Source: Elainella sp. Prado103 (GTDB lineage: Bacteria; Cyanobacteriota; Cyanobacteriia; Elainellales; Elainellaceae). From it: 64,000 nt of DNA. Made by a program: the position numbers and the translations under genes. Under the pieces are notes generated by a model. The model was given only the letters and a program-made list of their open reading frames with translations, searched no databases and had not been told where the DNA came from. The stretch covers positions 1-64,000 of the forward strand of contig JALOOM010000002.1 in NCBI GenBank assembly GCA_025454395.1, in the 5' to 3' direction. This document shows, one piece after another, positions 52,361 to 61,375 of the stretch. Position 1 is the stretch's first letter. Every line of letters begins with the position of its first letter.

Positions 52361-53563
52361 ATGACTTCTACTCTTCCCCCCACTGCTGTGAATATTCGCC
52401 CGATCCATCTGCGGGATCTAGACGATGTGGTTCGTCTGGCTAGTGAAGAGTCAGGCACCGACGAAAGTAGCAATCTGATGGATCTCGGTCATCAACTGCA
52501 ACAAATTCGAGGCTGGTATGGGGTCTTAAAATGTGTCAGTTGGTTCCCCAACCCGCTCCGTAACTTCTTTTCAGCCTATGTAGCCGAGCAGGAGAATCGG
52601 TTGCGCGGCATGATTCAGGTGTCACCGTTTAACCGAACTCGCAGCACTTGGCGGGTCGATCGGGTTCTAGTCGATTCAACCCTGCGCGAAGATCAGATTC
52701 TGCCCAGCGAGGTGGGATCGCAATTGTTGCGGCATTGCTTCCAATCGATCTGGGAAGCCCGCACCTGGTTGTTGGAAGTGAATGTGAATGACAAGTCCAC
52801 CCTGGCCCTCTATCGTCAAAATGGCTTCCAAACCCTGGCTCACATGACCTACTGGTCGATCGCACCTGAAATTCTGCAAATTCTGGCAGAACGGGAGCCG
52901 GATTTACCCAACCTGCTACCCGTCAGCAATGCCGATGCCTGCCTGCTGTACCAGTTAGATACCCAGTCGATGCCCTCCTTCGTACGGCAGGTGTACGATC
53001 GCCATATTGCCGACTTCAAAACAGGCTTTCTATTGGCGGTTGGGGGCGGGCTAGCGCGTTGGCTCCGGAAGGCTGAGGTGGCCAGAGCCTACGTGTTTGA
53101 ACCGCAGCGTAAGGCCGCGATCGGCTATTTTGAACTGCAACTCTGTCGCGATGGTAGCCAGCCCCATGTGGCCCATCTGACGGTGCATCCAGCCTACACC
53201 TGGCTCTATCCTGAACTGCTGACCCAAATGGCTCGTCTCACTCGTGACCTGCCGCCTCAGTCTCTCCAACTTACCTCTGCTGACTATCAGCCTGAGCGGG
53301 AAGAATTTTTAGAGCAAATGGGTGCCACTCGTACCGAACACACGCTGATGATGTCTCGATCGGTCTGGCACAAAGTTCGAGAATCGAAGTTTTCGTTAGA
53401 GGCTTTACAACTAGCAGAAGTGCTTCAGGGGCTGCAACCGACTCGCAAGCCCGTACCTGGACGCTTTTCCTTTGCTGAAAATGGGCCGCCTGACTGTGAC
53501 AACAGCGACAACAACCCGTCAGTTCGATCGACCGATCCCTCAGAAGACAAGGGGCGTTCGTGA
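52361..53563 (+). CDS. GNAT-family N-acetyltransferase
   Basis: The 400-residue protein carries an N-terminal GNAT domain of about 190 residues (NIRPIHLRDLDDVVRLASEES, RGMIQVSPFNRTRSTWRVDRVLVD, TWLLEVNVNDKSTLALYRQNGFQTL). The NDKSTLALYRQNGF segment is the usual acetyl-CoA-side end of the fold. The remaining half looks like a second, degenerate GNAT-like lobe (AAIGYFELQLCRDGSQPHVAHLTVHPAY) followed by a Ser/Asp-rich tail. It may acetylate a protein or small molecule; the target is unknown. ruvX follows on the same strand within 50 bp, so cotranscription is likely. Confidence 0.85.
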   Translation: MTSTLPPTAVNIRPIHLRDLDDVVRLASEESGTDESSNLMDLGHQLQQIRGWYGVLKCVSWFPNPLRNFFSAYVAEQENRLRGMIQVSPFNRTRSTWRVDRVLVDSTLREDQILPSEVGSQLLRHCFQSIWEARTWLLEVNVNDKSTLALYRQNGFQTLAHMTYWSIAPEILQILAEREPDLPNLLPVSNADACLLYQLDTQSMPSFVRQVYDRHIADFKTGFLLAVGGGLARWLRKAEVARAYVFEPQRKAAIGYFELQLCRDGSQPHVAHLTVHPAYTWLYPELLTQMARLTRDLPPQSLQLTSADYQPEREEFLEQMGATRTEHTLMMSRSVWHKVRESKFSLEALQLAEVLQGLQPTRKPVPGRFSFAENGPPDCDNSDNNPSVRSTDPSEDKGRS

Positions 53564-53611
53564 GCCGGGGCAGGTGCTGGCGAGAGATTACTCATCCCTA
53601 TGAGGTCGGCC

Positions 53612-54130
53612 ATGAGTCAACCCCCTAACCCCTCCTCCGATCTATCCCCTGGGCTCTCTGGCTCCCGTCCGAGCTCACAGCGGATTTCAGCCCTAGGGTT
53701 AGATGTGGGACGCAAGCGGGTCGGTGTGGCCGGATGTGATGGCACGGGACTCATTGCCACTGGGTTGCTGACCCTGGAACGGCGTTCATTTCAAGAAGAT
53801 GTCGATCGGTTGCGCCAGTTGGTTGAAGCCCGACAGGTACAAATTCTAGTGGTAGGGCTACCCTATACCCTGAATGGAGAGCTGGGCTTTCAAGCCAAAC
53901 AGGTACAGAAATTTGCCACCCGCATGGCAAAAGCGTTAGGGTTACCCCTGGAATATGTGGATGAGCGGCTCACTTCAGTCCAAGCAGAGCAACTGATGCA
54001 GGCTGCGGGGCAATCGCCTTCTCAACACAAAGCCCTGATCGATCGCAAGGCTGCCGCGATTATTCTGCAACAGTGGTTGGATGACCGTCGTAACCGCATA
54101 GCCAGGTCAACAGCGTCAGCATTACCCTGA
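53612..54130 (+). CDS. ruvX: YqgF/RuvX Holliday-junction-resolvase-like protein
   Basis: The ATG at 53612 follows GAGG at a good distance; ATG 53600 is less likely. The 172-residue protein has a low-complexity N-terminus and then the RNase-H fold: ISALGLDVGRKRVGVAGCDGTG with catalytic Asp, VQILVVGLPYTLNGELG, PLEYVDERLTSVQAEQLM with Glu, and IDRKAAAIILQQWLDD with Asp. YqgF is nearly universal; in E. coli it processes the 5' end of 16S rRNA rather than acting on junctions. In cyanobacteria it stands with DUF3727, mltG and yqeG, as here. Confidence 0.93.
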   Translation: MSQPPNPSSDLSPGLSGSRPSSQRISALGLDVGRKRVGVAGCDGTGLIATGLLTLERRSFQEDVDRLRQLVEARQVQILVVGLPYTLNGELGFQAKQVQKFATRMAKALGLPLEYVDERLTSVQAEQLMQAAGQSPSQHKALIDRKAAAIILQQWLDDRRNRIARSTASALP

Positions 54131-54414
54131 GTTTTTAACCGCCGCCCCCCCAGCTAGCAATCAGCCGTTTGGCTGCAAAAAGTGCTCGAAAGATCCCATC
54201 GTGCGGGATACTTGGGAGGTAAGTGGAGGTAAGTTGATCATAGACTTTTAGCAAAAATGAGATTTAATAGCATCAATCCAACTGCCATCGTTCACTAGAG
54301 TGGGCAGATGAGGTTGATTCTGGTTGAGCTTTGTCTGAGGTCAACCAACATCGAAAACTCCCTATCAATTCGCACTTTAGGGTGATGTGATAATTAAGGA
54401 CTGAGCCACAATTT

Positions 54415-55029
54415 ATGACGAAGAAAAACCTGGGAATGGATGAAGCTTCAATGGAAGAGAACGCCCCCACGATGAATTTGGTCGATGAAGAGGGTCGATC
54501 GCTCCTCTGCTATGTGGAACGATCGCTGACCGTCAAAGGTATTGATTACGTGCTGTTGATGCCCGTCGATGCCCCGATTGAAATCTTTGCTTGGGCGGCC
54601 GATGAGGAAACCGAAGATGAAGAGATGCTGATTGATGTGGATGAAGATGAGCTAGAAGAGATCTTCTCCACCGCTCGAGCAGTGTTGGCGGAACAGGATC
54701 TGATCCTGAATCACACCGCATTAACCCTGACGGCCAGTGGTGAACTGCCGGAAGTGGTCGAAGATGACATTATCACCCTCGATATTGAGTCAGAGACAGA
54801 GCCTAACTACGAACAATTCCAGCAGTTGGCTGCCTTTTACTACGAAGAGCAAGAGTATGTGATTTGTAGTCCACTCGATCCGCTCCTCTTCTTTGCTCAA
54901 TTGAATGCAGATGGGCAGCCTGAGCTGGTTTCTCTGGATGAGCTACAAACTTTGCTGGAAATGGAAGAGTTCAAAGAACTACGCTCCCAGTTGGAACTGC
55001 AAGCCCAGCTCTTTGAGGATGTCGAGTAA
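54415..55029 (+). CDS. DUF3727 (DUF1292-like) protein
   Basis: The 204-residue protein is very acidic. It opens with a short leader, then TMNLVDEEGRSLLCYVERSLTVKGIDYVLLMPVDAPIEIFAWAADEE, an Asp/Glu run (MLIDVDEDELEEIFSTARAVLAEQDL), and a second domain of the same pattern (EEQEYVICSPLDPLLFFAQLNADGQPELVSLDELQTLLE). DUF3727 proteins are found across cyanobacteria and plastids next to ruvX and mltG. The function is unknown; no catalytic residues stand out. It is 33 bp from mltG on the same strand, so an operon is very likely. Confidence 0.9.
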   Translation: MTKKNLGMDEASMEENAPTMNLVDEEGRSLLCYVERSLTVKGIDYVLLMPVDAPIEIFAWAADEETEDEEMLIDVDEDELEEIFSTARAVLAEQDLILNHTALTLTASGELPEVVEDDIITLDIESETEPNYEQFQQLAAFYYEEQEYVICSPLDPLLFFAQLNADGQPELVSLDELQTLLEMEEFKELRSQLELQAQLFEDVE

Positions 55030-55061
55030 AACGATTTTGACAATCACGATTTGATAGGGGC

Positions 55062-56180
55062 ATGAAAACGGTTTCTCGAATTTCTCGCTGGTTTTTTTAT
55101 TTGCTGGTGCTGCCTGCGGTTTTAGCGGTCTGCGGCTGGCAGGGTTGGGCCTGGTGGAGTTGGGCTAGCGCTCCTCCGGCAGAGGCAAGTCCGGCTCCCA
55201 ACCCCGATGCCAATCAGAAAATTCAGATTGAAATTCCAGAAGGCTCGACAGCACAGCAAATTGGTCAGGATCTGCAAGCAGCCGGTCTGATTCGTTCGCG
55301 CACGGCGTGGGATGTTTGGACGAGGCTGCAAACCCTGCAAAATCGTGAGGGTAGCTTTCAGGCGGGTGTGTATGAACTCTCCCCTACCGAACCGATGACG
55401 GTGATTGCCGATCGGATCTGGCAGGGTGAAGTGATGCAGCGCAGCTTTACGATCCCAGAAGGGTGGTCAATGCAGCAAATGGCAGAATATTTCGCGAGCC
55501 AGGGTTACTTTAGCCAGGAAGCCTTTCTAGCGGCCACGCGGCAGGTGCCTCGCGATCGATTTCCCTGGTTGCCCGTAGGGATTCCCCATTTAGAAGGGTT
55601 TCTCTATCCAGACACCTACCAATTCACCGGAGAACTGACCCCCGAATTGGTAATTGACCAGATGTTGCGCCAATTTGAGGCAACGGCATTGCCAGTCTAT
55701 GAGCAAGCAAAAGCGACCTCCCCCTACAACTTACTGGAATGGACAACCTTAGCCAGTATTGTGGAGAAGGAAGCCGTGATTGGATCGGAGCGGGCTCAAA
55801 TTGCGAGCGTGTTTGCCCGTCGTCTCCGAGAAGGAATGCCTTTAGGAGCCGATCCCACCGTGGAATATGCCTTGGGGATTCGGCAAACCCCTGATCAACC
55901 CTTGACCTGGGCCCAGGTTGAAACGCCCTCTCCTTACAATACTTATCAAAATTCTGGATTACCCCCCACCCCGATCTCCAGTCCAGGTGTGGCAAGCTTG
56001 GAGGCTTCTCTCAATCCTGCCAATACGGAATACCTCTATTTTGTAGCCCGTTATGATGGCACCCATGTTTTCAGTAAAACACTGGCTGAACATGAGGCTG
56101 CCCAGACTGCAATTCATGATGGCCGAGATGCTCAGAAACCGCCTGAGTCTCCAGCCAATCCCGCTCTACCTGCCCGTTAA
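55062..56180 (+). CDS. mltG: Endolytic murein transglycosylase MltG
   Basis: MltG cuts growing glycan strands to end chain elongation. The 372-residue protein has an N-terminal membrane anchor (about residues 9-32, WFFYLLVLPAVLAVCGWQGW), a LysM-like/YceG domain (IQIEIPEGSTAQQIGQDLQAAGLIRS, ELSPTEPMTVIADRIWQGEV) and a catalytic domain. LEGFLYPDTYQF, WTTLASIVEKEAV with catalytic Glu, and PYNTYQNSGLPPTPISSPG are diagnostic. The active site faces the periplasm. In the row ruvX - DUF3727 - mltG - yqeG it is conserved across cyanobacteria. Confidence 0.95.
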   Translation: MKTVSRISRWFFYLLVLPAVLAVCGWQGWAWWSWASAPPAEASPAPNPDANQKIQIEIPEGSTAQQIGQDLQAAGLIRSRTAWDVWTRLQTLQNREGSFQAGVYELSPTEPMTVIADRIWQGEVMQRSFTIPEGWSMQQMAEYFASQGYFSQEAFLAATRQVPRDRFPWLPVGIPHLEGFLYPDTYQFTGELTPELVIDQMLRQFEATALPVYEQAKATSPYNLLEWTTLASIVEKEAVIGSERAQIASVFARRLREGMPLGADPTVEYALGIRQTPDQPLTWAQVETPSPYNTYQNSGLPPTPISSPGVASLEASLNPANTEYLYFVARYDGTHVFSKTLAEHEAAQTAIHDGRDAQKPPESPANPALPAR

Positions 56181-56326
56181 GGTCTGTTTATGATCATTGA
56201 GGGCTCGATTCGAGAGAATTGAAAGCAGTCCTCAGCTTCTGGGGATACTAAGAGCAAGGTACAATCGTTGAGACTTATCCCTCTGAGTCCTCTCGCTTGA
56301 TCATGCTTTTTCATTGGCTGTCTGTG

Positions 56327-56375
56327 GCTAGTTGTTTGTAGCTAGTTGTCTGTAGCTAGTTGTCTGTGGCTAGCC
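56327..56375 (+). repeat. 14-bp tandem repeat between mltG and yqeG
   Basis: GCTAGTTGTTTGTA, GCTAGTTGTCTGTA, GCTAGTTGTCTGTG in tandem from 56327, then GCTAGCC. Confidence 0.87.
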
Positions 56376-56404
56376 GTCCTTCCTAAATCGCCATCCCTTA
56401 ATTT

Positions 56405-56953
56405 ATGTCCTGGGGCAAGTTACTACAACCCGATCTGATTCTTGGTAGCGCTATTTTAGACCTAACCCCTGATCTCTTGCAGCAATATGGCTTGAAGGGG
56501 CTGGTATTAGATGTTGATGAAACACTCGTTCCGATTACGATGACCGATACTTCGCCTGAACTGCGAGCTTGGGTGCAATCAATTAGCCCGATCGCACAGG
56601 TTTGGTTAGTGAGTAACAACATTAGTCAAAATCGGATTAGCCGCATTGCCCAATCCTTAGGGCTACCCTATATTTTGGGGGCGCGCAAGCCCTCACGGCG
56701 CAAATTACGACAAGCCGTTGAGTCGATGGATCTCCCGTTTGAACAGGTGGCCATGGTGGGCGATCGACTGTTTACCGATGTATTGGCAGGCAACCGTTTG
56801 GGCATGTTTACGATTCTGGTGGAACCGATGGTTAACCCAGCCAAGTTACAACAACGGTATTTGCTGCGCGACATTGAGGTCTGGCTATCCCAAATCTTTG
56901 GGGTTTCCCTGATCCCCTGGCAACAAAACGTAACAGATTTGGATAAATCTTGA
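56405..56953 (+). CDS. YqeG-family HAD phosphatase
   Basis: The 182-residue protein is a short HAD-superfamily phosphatase (YqeG IIIA type). The nucleophile motif reads LVLDVDETLVPI (D near residue 36), followed by VWLVSNNISQNRISRIAQSL (motif II), KPSRRKLRQAV (motif III Lys) and VAMVGDRLFTDVLAGNRLGM (motif IV). Relatives include plastid and mitochondrial PGP phosphatases (Gep4/PTPMT-like role in phosphatidylglycerol synthesis), so dephosphorylation of phosphatidylglycerol phosphate is a good hypothesis for cyanobacteria. It follows mltG after a 14-bp repeat. Confidence 0.9.
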   Translation: MSWGKLLQPDLILGSAILDLTPDLLQQYGLKGLVLDVDETLVPITMTDTSPELRAWVQSISPIAQVWLVSNNISQNRISRIAQSLGLPYILGARKPSRRKLRQAVESMDLPFEQVAMVGDRLFTDVLAGNRLGMFTILVEPMVNPAKLQQRYLLRDIEVWLSQIFGVSLIPWQQNVTDLDKS

Positions 56954-57269
56954 TCTTCCCTTGATCTTCAGTAATGATTCTGAAGAAAAAGTTAAGGGGA
57001 ATCTCTTTCGCAGAAAATACTGCTAACTTTTAGAGAGATAAGTTACACGAGGTCAGCAAATATAAAGACCTTGAGCCATAAAACCCGATAAATACTTCAT
57101 AGAGCGTCACTTCTCGTTGCATAGGGAGGTGGCGTTTTATGTATTGAAACGGATTGCCCCAGAGATTGAAGATTGATGGGATCGATTCTGTCTTCCCAGT
57201 TGGTATGACAGTTGATATGACCATTGGTATGATGCTTTTCAACTTTGCAACAATGACCTCAAACGACTT
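56954..57269. other. Gap between yqeG and the phosphoribosyltransferase gene
   Basis: About 315 bp, AT-rich on the left. It contains a GGTATGACAGTTGATATGA-like run with several ATATGA/TATGA motifs near 57200-57235 and no RNA gene or clear terminator. A minus-strand 91-codon frame here has no support and is not called. Confidence 0.55.
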
Positions 57270-57815
57270 ATGGCAGACCTGCATGTTTCCTGGACAGAGT
57301 ACCACCAGTTAATTGAGCGACTGGCAGCGAAGGTGTATCAATCCCACTGGGAATTTGACCAAATTGTCTGTCTGGCTCGCGGTGGTCTAAGAGTTGGAGA
57401 TGTGTTGTCCAGAATTTTTGGCATTCCGATGGCCATTCTGGCCACCTCTTCCTATCACGGCCCAGGAAAGCAGTCCCGCAATTCGTTGGTGTTTGGTCGA
57501 GATCTGACGATGACGACTCCAAATCTAGGCAGTCGCGTTTTGCTGATTGACGATCTCGTGGATTCCGGAGAGAGCTTGCGGCGCACCCTAATCTGGCTCG
57601 ATCGCAACTATGGCTTTTATATTGAAGAAGTGAGAACCGCCGTGCTCTGGTACAAAGCTTGCTCTAATTTCACACCTGACTATTATGTCGATTACCTGGA
57701 TGAAAACCCCTGGATTCACCAACCTTTTGAACGGTATGAGCATATGAACCCAGCGGATTTGATCGCTCCAACCGGACGAGTGGAAACCGCAGTGACCTTC
57801 GATCGGAATAGCTAA
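57270..57815 (+). CDS. Phosphoribosyltransferase family protein
   Basis: The 181-residue protein shows the type I PRTase fold: FDQIVCLARGGLRVGDVLSRIFGIPMAIL early, and the PRPP loop VLLIDDLVDSGESLRRTL about residues 90-107. The C-terminal part (YKACSNFTPDYYVDYLDENPWIHQPFERYE) matches hypoxanthine/xanthine/guanine PRTases of the xpt/gpt-like bacterial group. It likely salvages a purine base. The exact base is not set by eye. glgP follows after about 285 bp on the same strand. Confidence 0.9.
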   Translation: MADLHVSWTEYHQLIERLAAKVYQSHWEFDQIVCLARGGLRVGDVLSRIFGIPMAILATSSYHGPGKQSRNSLVFGRDLTMTTPNLGSRVLLIDDLVDSGESLRRTLIWLDRNYGFYIEEVRTAVLWYKACSNFTPDYYVDYLDENPWIHQPFERYEHMNPADLIAPTGRVETAVTFDRNS

Positions 57816-58040
57816 ACCGGGTAGCCCACCCTTGCCTCCGCACCAGACGATATGATCACCGGGATCACCGGGATCCGTTAGAGGAGTCACAAAAAGTTAC
57901 CTCTGAACTTAGGCGAATTCAGCCGATTTGGGTAGATTGGGAGTATCAGCAAGCTGTACCACAGATTTTGTGCCGCAGTCAGTGAGGAAGAACCCTAAAA
58001 ATTGCTTAAAGTCTGTTCTGCTGTAGTGTGTAACACGAAC

Positions 58041-58055
58041 CCTTGTAACTCAAGG
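58041..58055. promoter_or_regulatory. Inverted repeat upstream of glgP
   Basis: CCTTG-TAACT-CAAGG (5-5-5) lies about 47 bp before the glgP ATG. A second pair, GTTCA at 58063 and TGAAC at 58078, follows. They could be operator half-sites or a small leader hairpin. No factor is proposed. Confidence 0.3.
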
Positions 58056-58101
58056 TTGTAGTGTTCATTCGTTTAAGTGAACCATCACTCAACTTCAAAT
58101 T

Positions 58102-60660
58102 ATGACCAGTCAGCCGATTAATGTTCGTGTACATATTGAAGACGATCGAACCGGCACGACCGTCTCAACCCTGCAACGAGCACTTGCCGATAACTTATAC
58201 TACATTCAGGGAAAAGACGAGAATTTTGCCACCCTATACGACTATTACATGGCGCTGGCGTATACTGTGCGCGATCGATTAGTGCATCGTCGAATCAAAA
58301 CGGCGCAGACTTACTTTAACAAACAGGTCAAGAATGTCTACTACCTTTCGGCGGAGTTTTTGATTGGTCGCCTACTGATCAACAATTTGATCAACTTAGG
58401 GCTATATGAGCCGATCCAACAAGCCCTGAAAGAATCGGGACTGGGGTTAGACGACCTGATTGAACGGGAAGAAGAACCAGGATTGGGCAATGGTGGTTTG
58501 GGACGGTTAGCGGCCTGTTTCCTCGATTCACTAGCCACCTTAGAAATTCCGGCGATGGGCTACGGCATTCGCTATGAGTTTGGTATTTTCGATCAGCTAA
58601 TCTGTGACGGCTGGCAGGTTGAGCATCCTGACAACTGGTTACGGTTTGGCAATCCTTGGGAAATTCCTCGCCCTGACTACATGGTTGAGGTTAAGCTTGG
58701 TGGGCATACCGAAGCCTATGTGGATGCGGCCGGTAAGCCGCGCGTGCGCTGGTCGCCCCGCATCACCGTGTTTGGTACCCCCTATGACACTCCCGTCCCA
58801 GGCTATGGCAACAATACGGTGAATACGCTGCGCCTCTGGTCGGCCCGAGCTGGGGAAGATTTTGACTTCCATGTCTTCAATGCAGGCGACTATACGCAAG
58901 CCGTCGCTGCTAAAACTTTCTCAGAAAATATTTCCAAGGTGCTTTACCCGAACGATCACACACCTCAGGGTAAAGAGTTGCGGTTGCAACAGCAGTACTT
59001 CTTTGTATCTTGCTCTTTGCAGGATATTATTCGGCTTTACCTGCGAGATCATGACGACTTCTCCGCGTTTCCAGAGCAGGTTGCGATCCAGCTCAACGAC
59101 ACCCACCCAGCGATCGGAGTAGCCGAACTGATGCGCCTGTTTGTGGATGAACACCAACTGGAATGGAAGTATGCCTGGGATATCACCCGTAAGACCTTTG
59201 CTTACACAAACCATACCCTGCTGTCAGAAGCTCTAGAAAAGTGGCCCGTTAGCCTGTTCGGGCGACTCCTACCTCGTCATCTAGAACTGATTTATGAAAT
59301 CAACCAATCTTTCTTGGATGAGGTGCGGCTCAAGCATCCGGGTGATACAGCCAAACTGGCTCGGATGTCTTTGATTGAAGAAGGGCAAGAAAAGCAAGTT
59401 CGAATGGCCCATTTAGCCTGTGTAGGTAGCCATACGGTCAATGGGGTGGCAGCTCTGCATACCGAACTAATTAAGCAAGAGCTGATGCGGGATTTCTACG
59501 AACTGTGGCCCGAAAAATTCCAGAATAAAACCAACGGCATTACCCCGCGTCGCTGGTTGCTGATGAGTAACCCTGAACTCTCAAACCTAATTACGGAGAA
59601 AATCGGTGAGGGTTGGGTGAAAAACCTGGATGAGTTGCGCAAACTTGAGGCGTTTGTGGACGATCCACAATTTCGAGCCCAGTGGCGGCAGATTAAGCAA
59701 GGTAAAAAGCAAAATCTGGCAGACTACATTTTGCAGCACAATGGCATCGAAGTCGATCCCAATTCACTGTTTGATGTGCAAATTAAGCGGATTCACGAAT
59801 ACAAACGGCAACTGTTGTGTGCGATGCATATCATTGCCATGTATAACCGCTTGAAAGCTAATCCCAGCCAGGATATGGTGCCACGCACTTTTATTTTCGG
59901 TGGCAAGGCTGCGCCAGGCTACTTTATGGCCAAGATGGTCGTGAAGTTAATCAACTCAGTGGCGGATGTGGTGAACAACGATCCCGATGTTGCCGGTCGG
60001 TTGAAAGTCGTCTTCCTGGCGAACTACTCAGTCTCGCTGGGGCAGTTCGCCTACCCTGCTGCCGATCTATCCGAGCAGATTTCGACGGCTGGTAAAGAGG
60101 CCTCTGGAACAGGCAATATGAAGTTCTCCCTCAACGGGGCACTGACGATCGGCACACTTGATGGAGCCAATGTGGAAATTCGTGAAGAGGTGGGACCAGA
60201 AAACTTCTTCCTGTTTGGGTTAACGGCTCAAGAAGTGATGGATAAGAAGGCCGCAGGCTATCGACCGGGCGAGTACTATCACAGCAACCCAGAACTGAAA
60301 CAGGTGATCGATCAAATGGCTTCCGGTTTCTTCTCCCCTAAAGAACCAGGGTTATTTATGTCGATCGTCGATTCCCTGCTCCATCAGGATGAGTATATGC
60401 TGTTGGCCGACTTTCAGGCTTATCTGGAGTGTCAGGAACGGGTCAGCGAGGCATTCCGGGATCAAGATAACTGGAGTCGTATGTCGATCCTCAACGTCGC
60501 ACGAATGGGCAAATTCTCATCCGATCGTACGATCTCGGAATATTGCCGAGACATCTGGAAAGTTGAGCCCGTTTCGGTGGAATTGAGTTCCTACTCCCAG
60601 GAGCAAGCCGGTCTGAAAGTGACTCAACTGCCCCTACCGACCACAGCGGTTACACCCTAG
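58102..60660 (+). CDS. glgP: Glycogen/starch phosphorylase
   Basis: GlgP releases glucose-1-phosphate from glycogen in the cytoplasm, with PLP. The 852-residue length is normal. Visible landmarks are [93 protein letters not shown] and the PLP lysine Lys674 in [14 protein letters not shown]. Animal-type N-terminal phosphorylation Ser is absent, as expected in bacteria. Two inverted repeats sit upstream and an intrinsic terminator follows. With pgi it forms part of the route from stored glucan to central metabolism. Confidence 0.98.
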   Translation: MTSQPINVRVHIEDDRTGTTVSTLQRALADNLYYIQGKDENFATLYDYYMALAYTVRDRLVHRRIKTAQTYFNKQVKNVYYLSAEFLIGRLLINNLINLGLYEPIQQALKESGLGLDDLIEREEEPGLGNGGLGRLAACFLDSLATLEIPAMGYGIRYEFGIFDQLICDGWQVEHPDNWLRFGNPWEIPRPDYMVEVKLGGHTEAYVDAAGKPRVRWSPRITVFGTPYDTPVPGYGNNTVNTLRLWSARAGEDFDFHVFNAGDYTQAVAAKTFSENISKVLYPNDHTPQGKELRLQQQYFFVSCSLQDIIRLYLRDHDDFSAFPEQVAIQLNDTHPAIGVAELMRLFVDEHQLEWKYAWDITRKTFAYTNHTLLSEALEKWPVSLFGRLLPRHLELIYEINQSFLDEVRLKHPGDTAKLARMSLIEEGQEKQVRMAHLACVGSHTVNGVAALHTELIKQELMRDFYELWPEKFQNKTNGITPRRWLLMSNPELSNLITEKIGEGWVKNLDELRKLEAFVDDPQFRAQWRQIKQGKKQNLADYILQHNGIEVDPNSLFDVQIKRIHEYKRQLLCAMHIIAMYNRLKANPSQDMVPRTFIFGGKAAPGYFMAKMVVKLINSVADVVNNDPDVAGRLKVVFLANYSVSLGQFAYPAADLSEQISTAGKEASGTGNMKFSLNGALTIGTLDGANVEIREEVGPENFFLFGLTAQEVMDKKAAGYRPGEYYHSNPELKQVIDQMASGFFSPKEPGLFMSIVDSLLHQDEYMLLADFQAYLECQERVSEAFRDQDNWSRMSILNVARMGKFSSDRTISEYCRDIWKVEPVSVELSSYSQEQAGLKVTQLPLPTTAVTP

Positions 60661-61063
60661 GCACGATCCAAGTCGCTTCCCATAATTTACATCACTGATT
60701 ATCCCCCTCTGATTTGCACCTGCAACGAGGGGGTTTTTTGAATGAAAGGGGAAAACTATTTGCAAAAAGTTGTCAAAAGCACAACTCATGCTTTACAGTG
60801 AGAAGAAAGGTTATTGCACATTGTTCGCAATAAGCTAAATTTAATGCAAGTAGAGCAAGTAGAATAAGGCGGTTTTTACTTCAGGTGCATGTCAGGCAGG
60901 TGTCTCAGGGATATATCTCAGGCATGTGAAGGAAATCTGCTCACCTGCTCGCCTTCTATGCTGCTCCCTGTACACTTCCCCCTTTACTGATTGAATCTAA
61001 ATTATTTTTATTCAAGCTTAACGGGTTATTAACCGAGAATTACTTTCATTTATACTACTGTCT
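60661..61063. other. Gap with glgP terminator and an AT-rich right half
   Basis: About 400 bp. Apart from the terminator at 60703-60739 it contains a CAGGCAGGTGTCTCAGG-like patch near 60893-60910 and an AT-rich stretch near 60998-61060 that may hold the promoter of the next genes. No RNA gene recognised. Confidence 0.6.
60703..60739 (+). terminator. Intrinsic terminator of glgP
   Basis: CCCCCTC (60703-60709) pairs with GAGGGGG (60727-60733) across a 17-base loop, followed by six T. Confidence 0.9.
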
Positions 61064-61318
61064 ATGCAGTATCTGTCCATGCCGCACTCCGCTTCTCCAC
61101 TCAGCCAGACTTTGCAAATTTCTCGTAGCGATCGATGGCTGATTCACCAACGTCTGACCGAACTTGATATTCCCTGCCGGTGTTTATCAAACGGCGATTT
61201 ACAAATCGAGATCGTGAACCCGATCGTCCTGATCCAGCTTCGTAGTGTGCTTCAGCAGTTTGTTGTTCCCCGATCGCAGCTTGTCTGCTGGTTAGAACAG
61301 TGCTGGCAAAAATCCTAA
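61064..61318 (+). CDS. Small protein of unknown function
   Basis: The 84-residue product starts at ATG 61064 or M6 at 61079; no strong Shine-Dalgarno separates them. It has a helix (SRSDRWLIHQRLTELDI), a short CRC segment (PCRCLSNGD), a strand (LQIEIVNPIVLIQLRSVLQQF) and a tail with WLEQCWQKS. The pattern is that of small cyanobacterial conserved proteins with an alpha/beta fold, but I cannot name the family. It lies 57 bp ahead of the ferredoxin-domain gene on the same strand and probably shares its transcript. Confidence 0.68.
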   Translation: MQYLSMPHSASPLSQTLQISRSDRWLIHQRLTELDIPCRCLSNGDLQIEIVNPIVLIQLRSVLQQFVVPRSQLVCWLEQCWQKS

Positions 61319-61375
61319 ATCGTCTTGCGATTCTCGCCGCTGTGCAAAACTTCCATACTTCTGAGAGAGAAACCC

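Noticed and set aside
57030-57305. 91-codon minus-strand frame upstream of the phosphoribosyltransferase
   Set aside because: Overlaps the start of a clear plus-strand gene and has no recognisable domain or ribosome-binding site.
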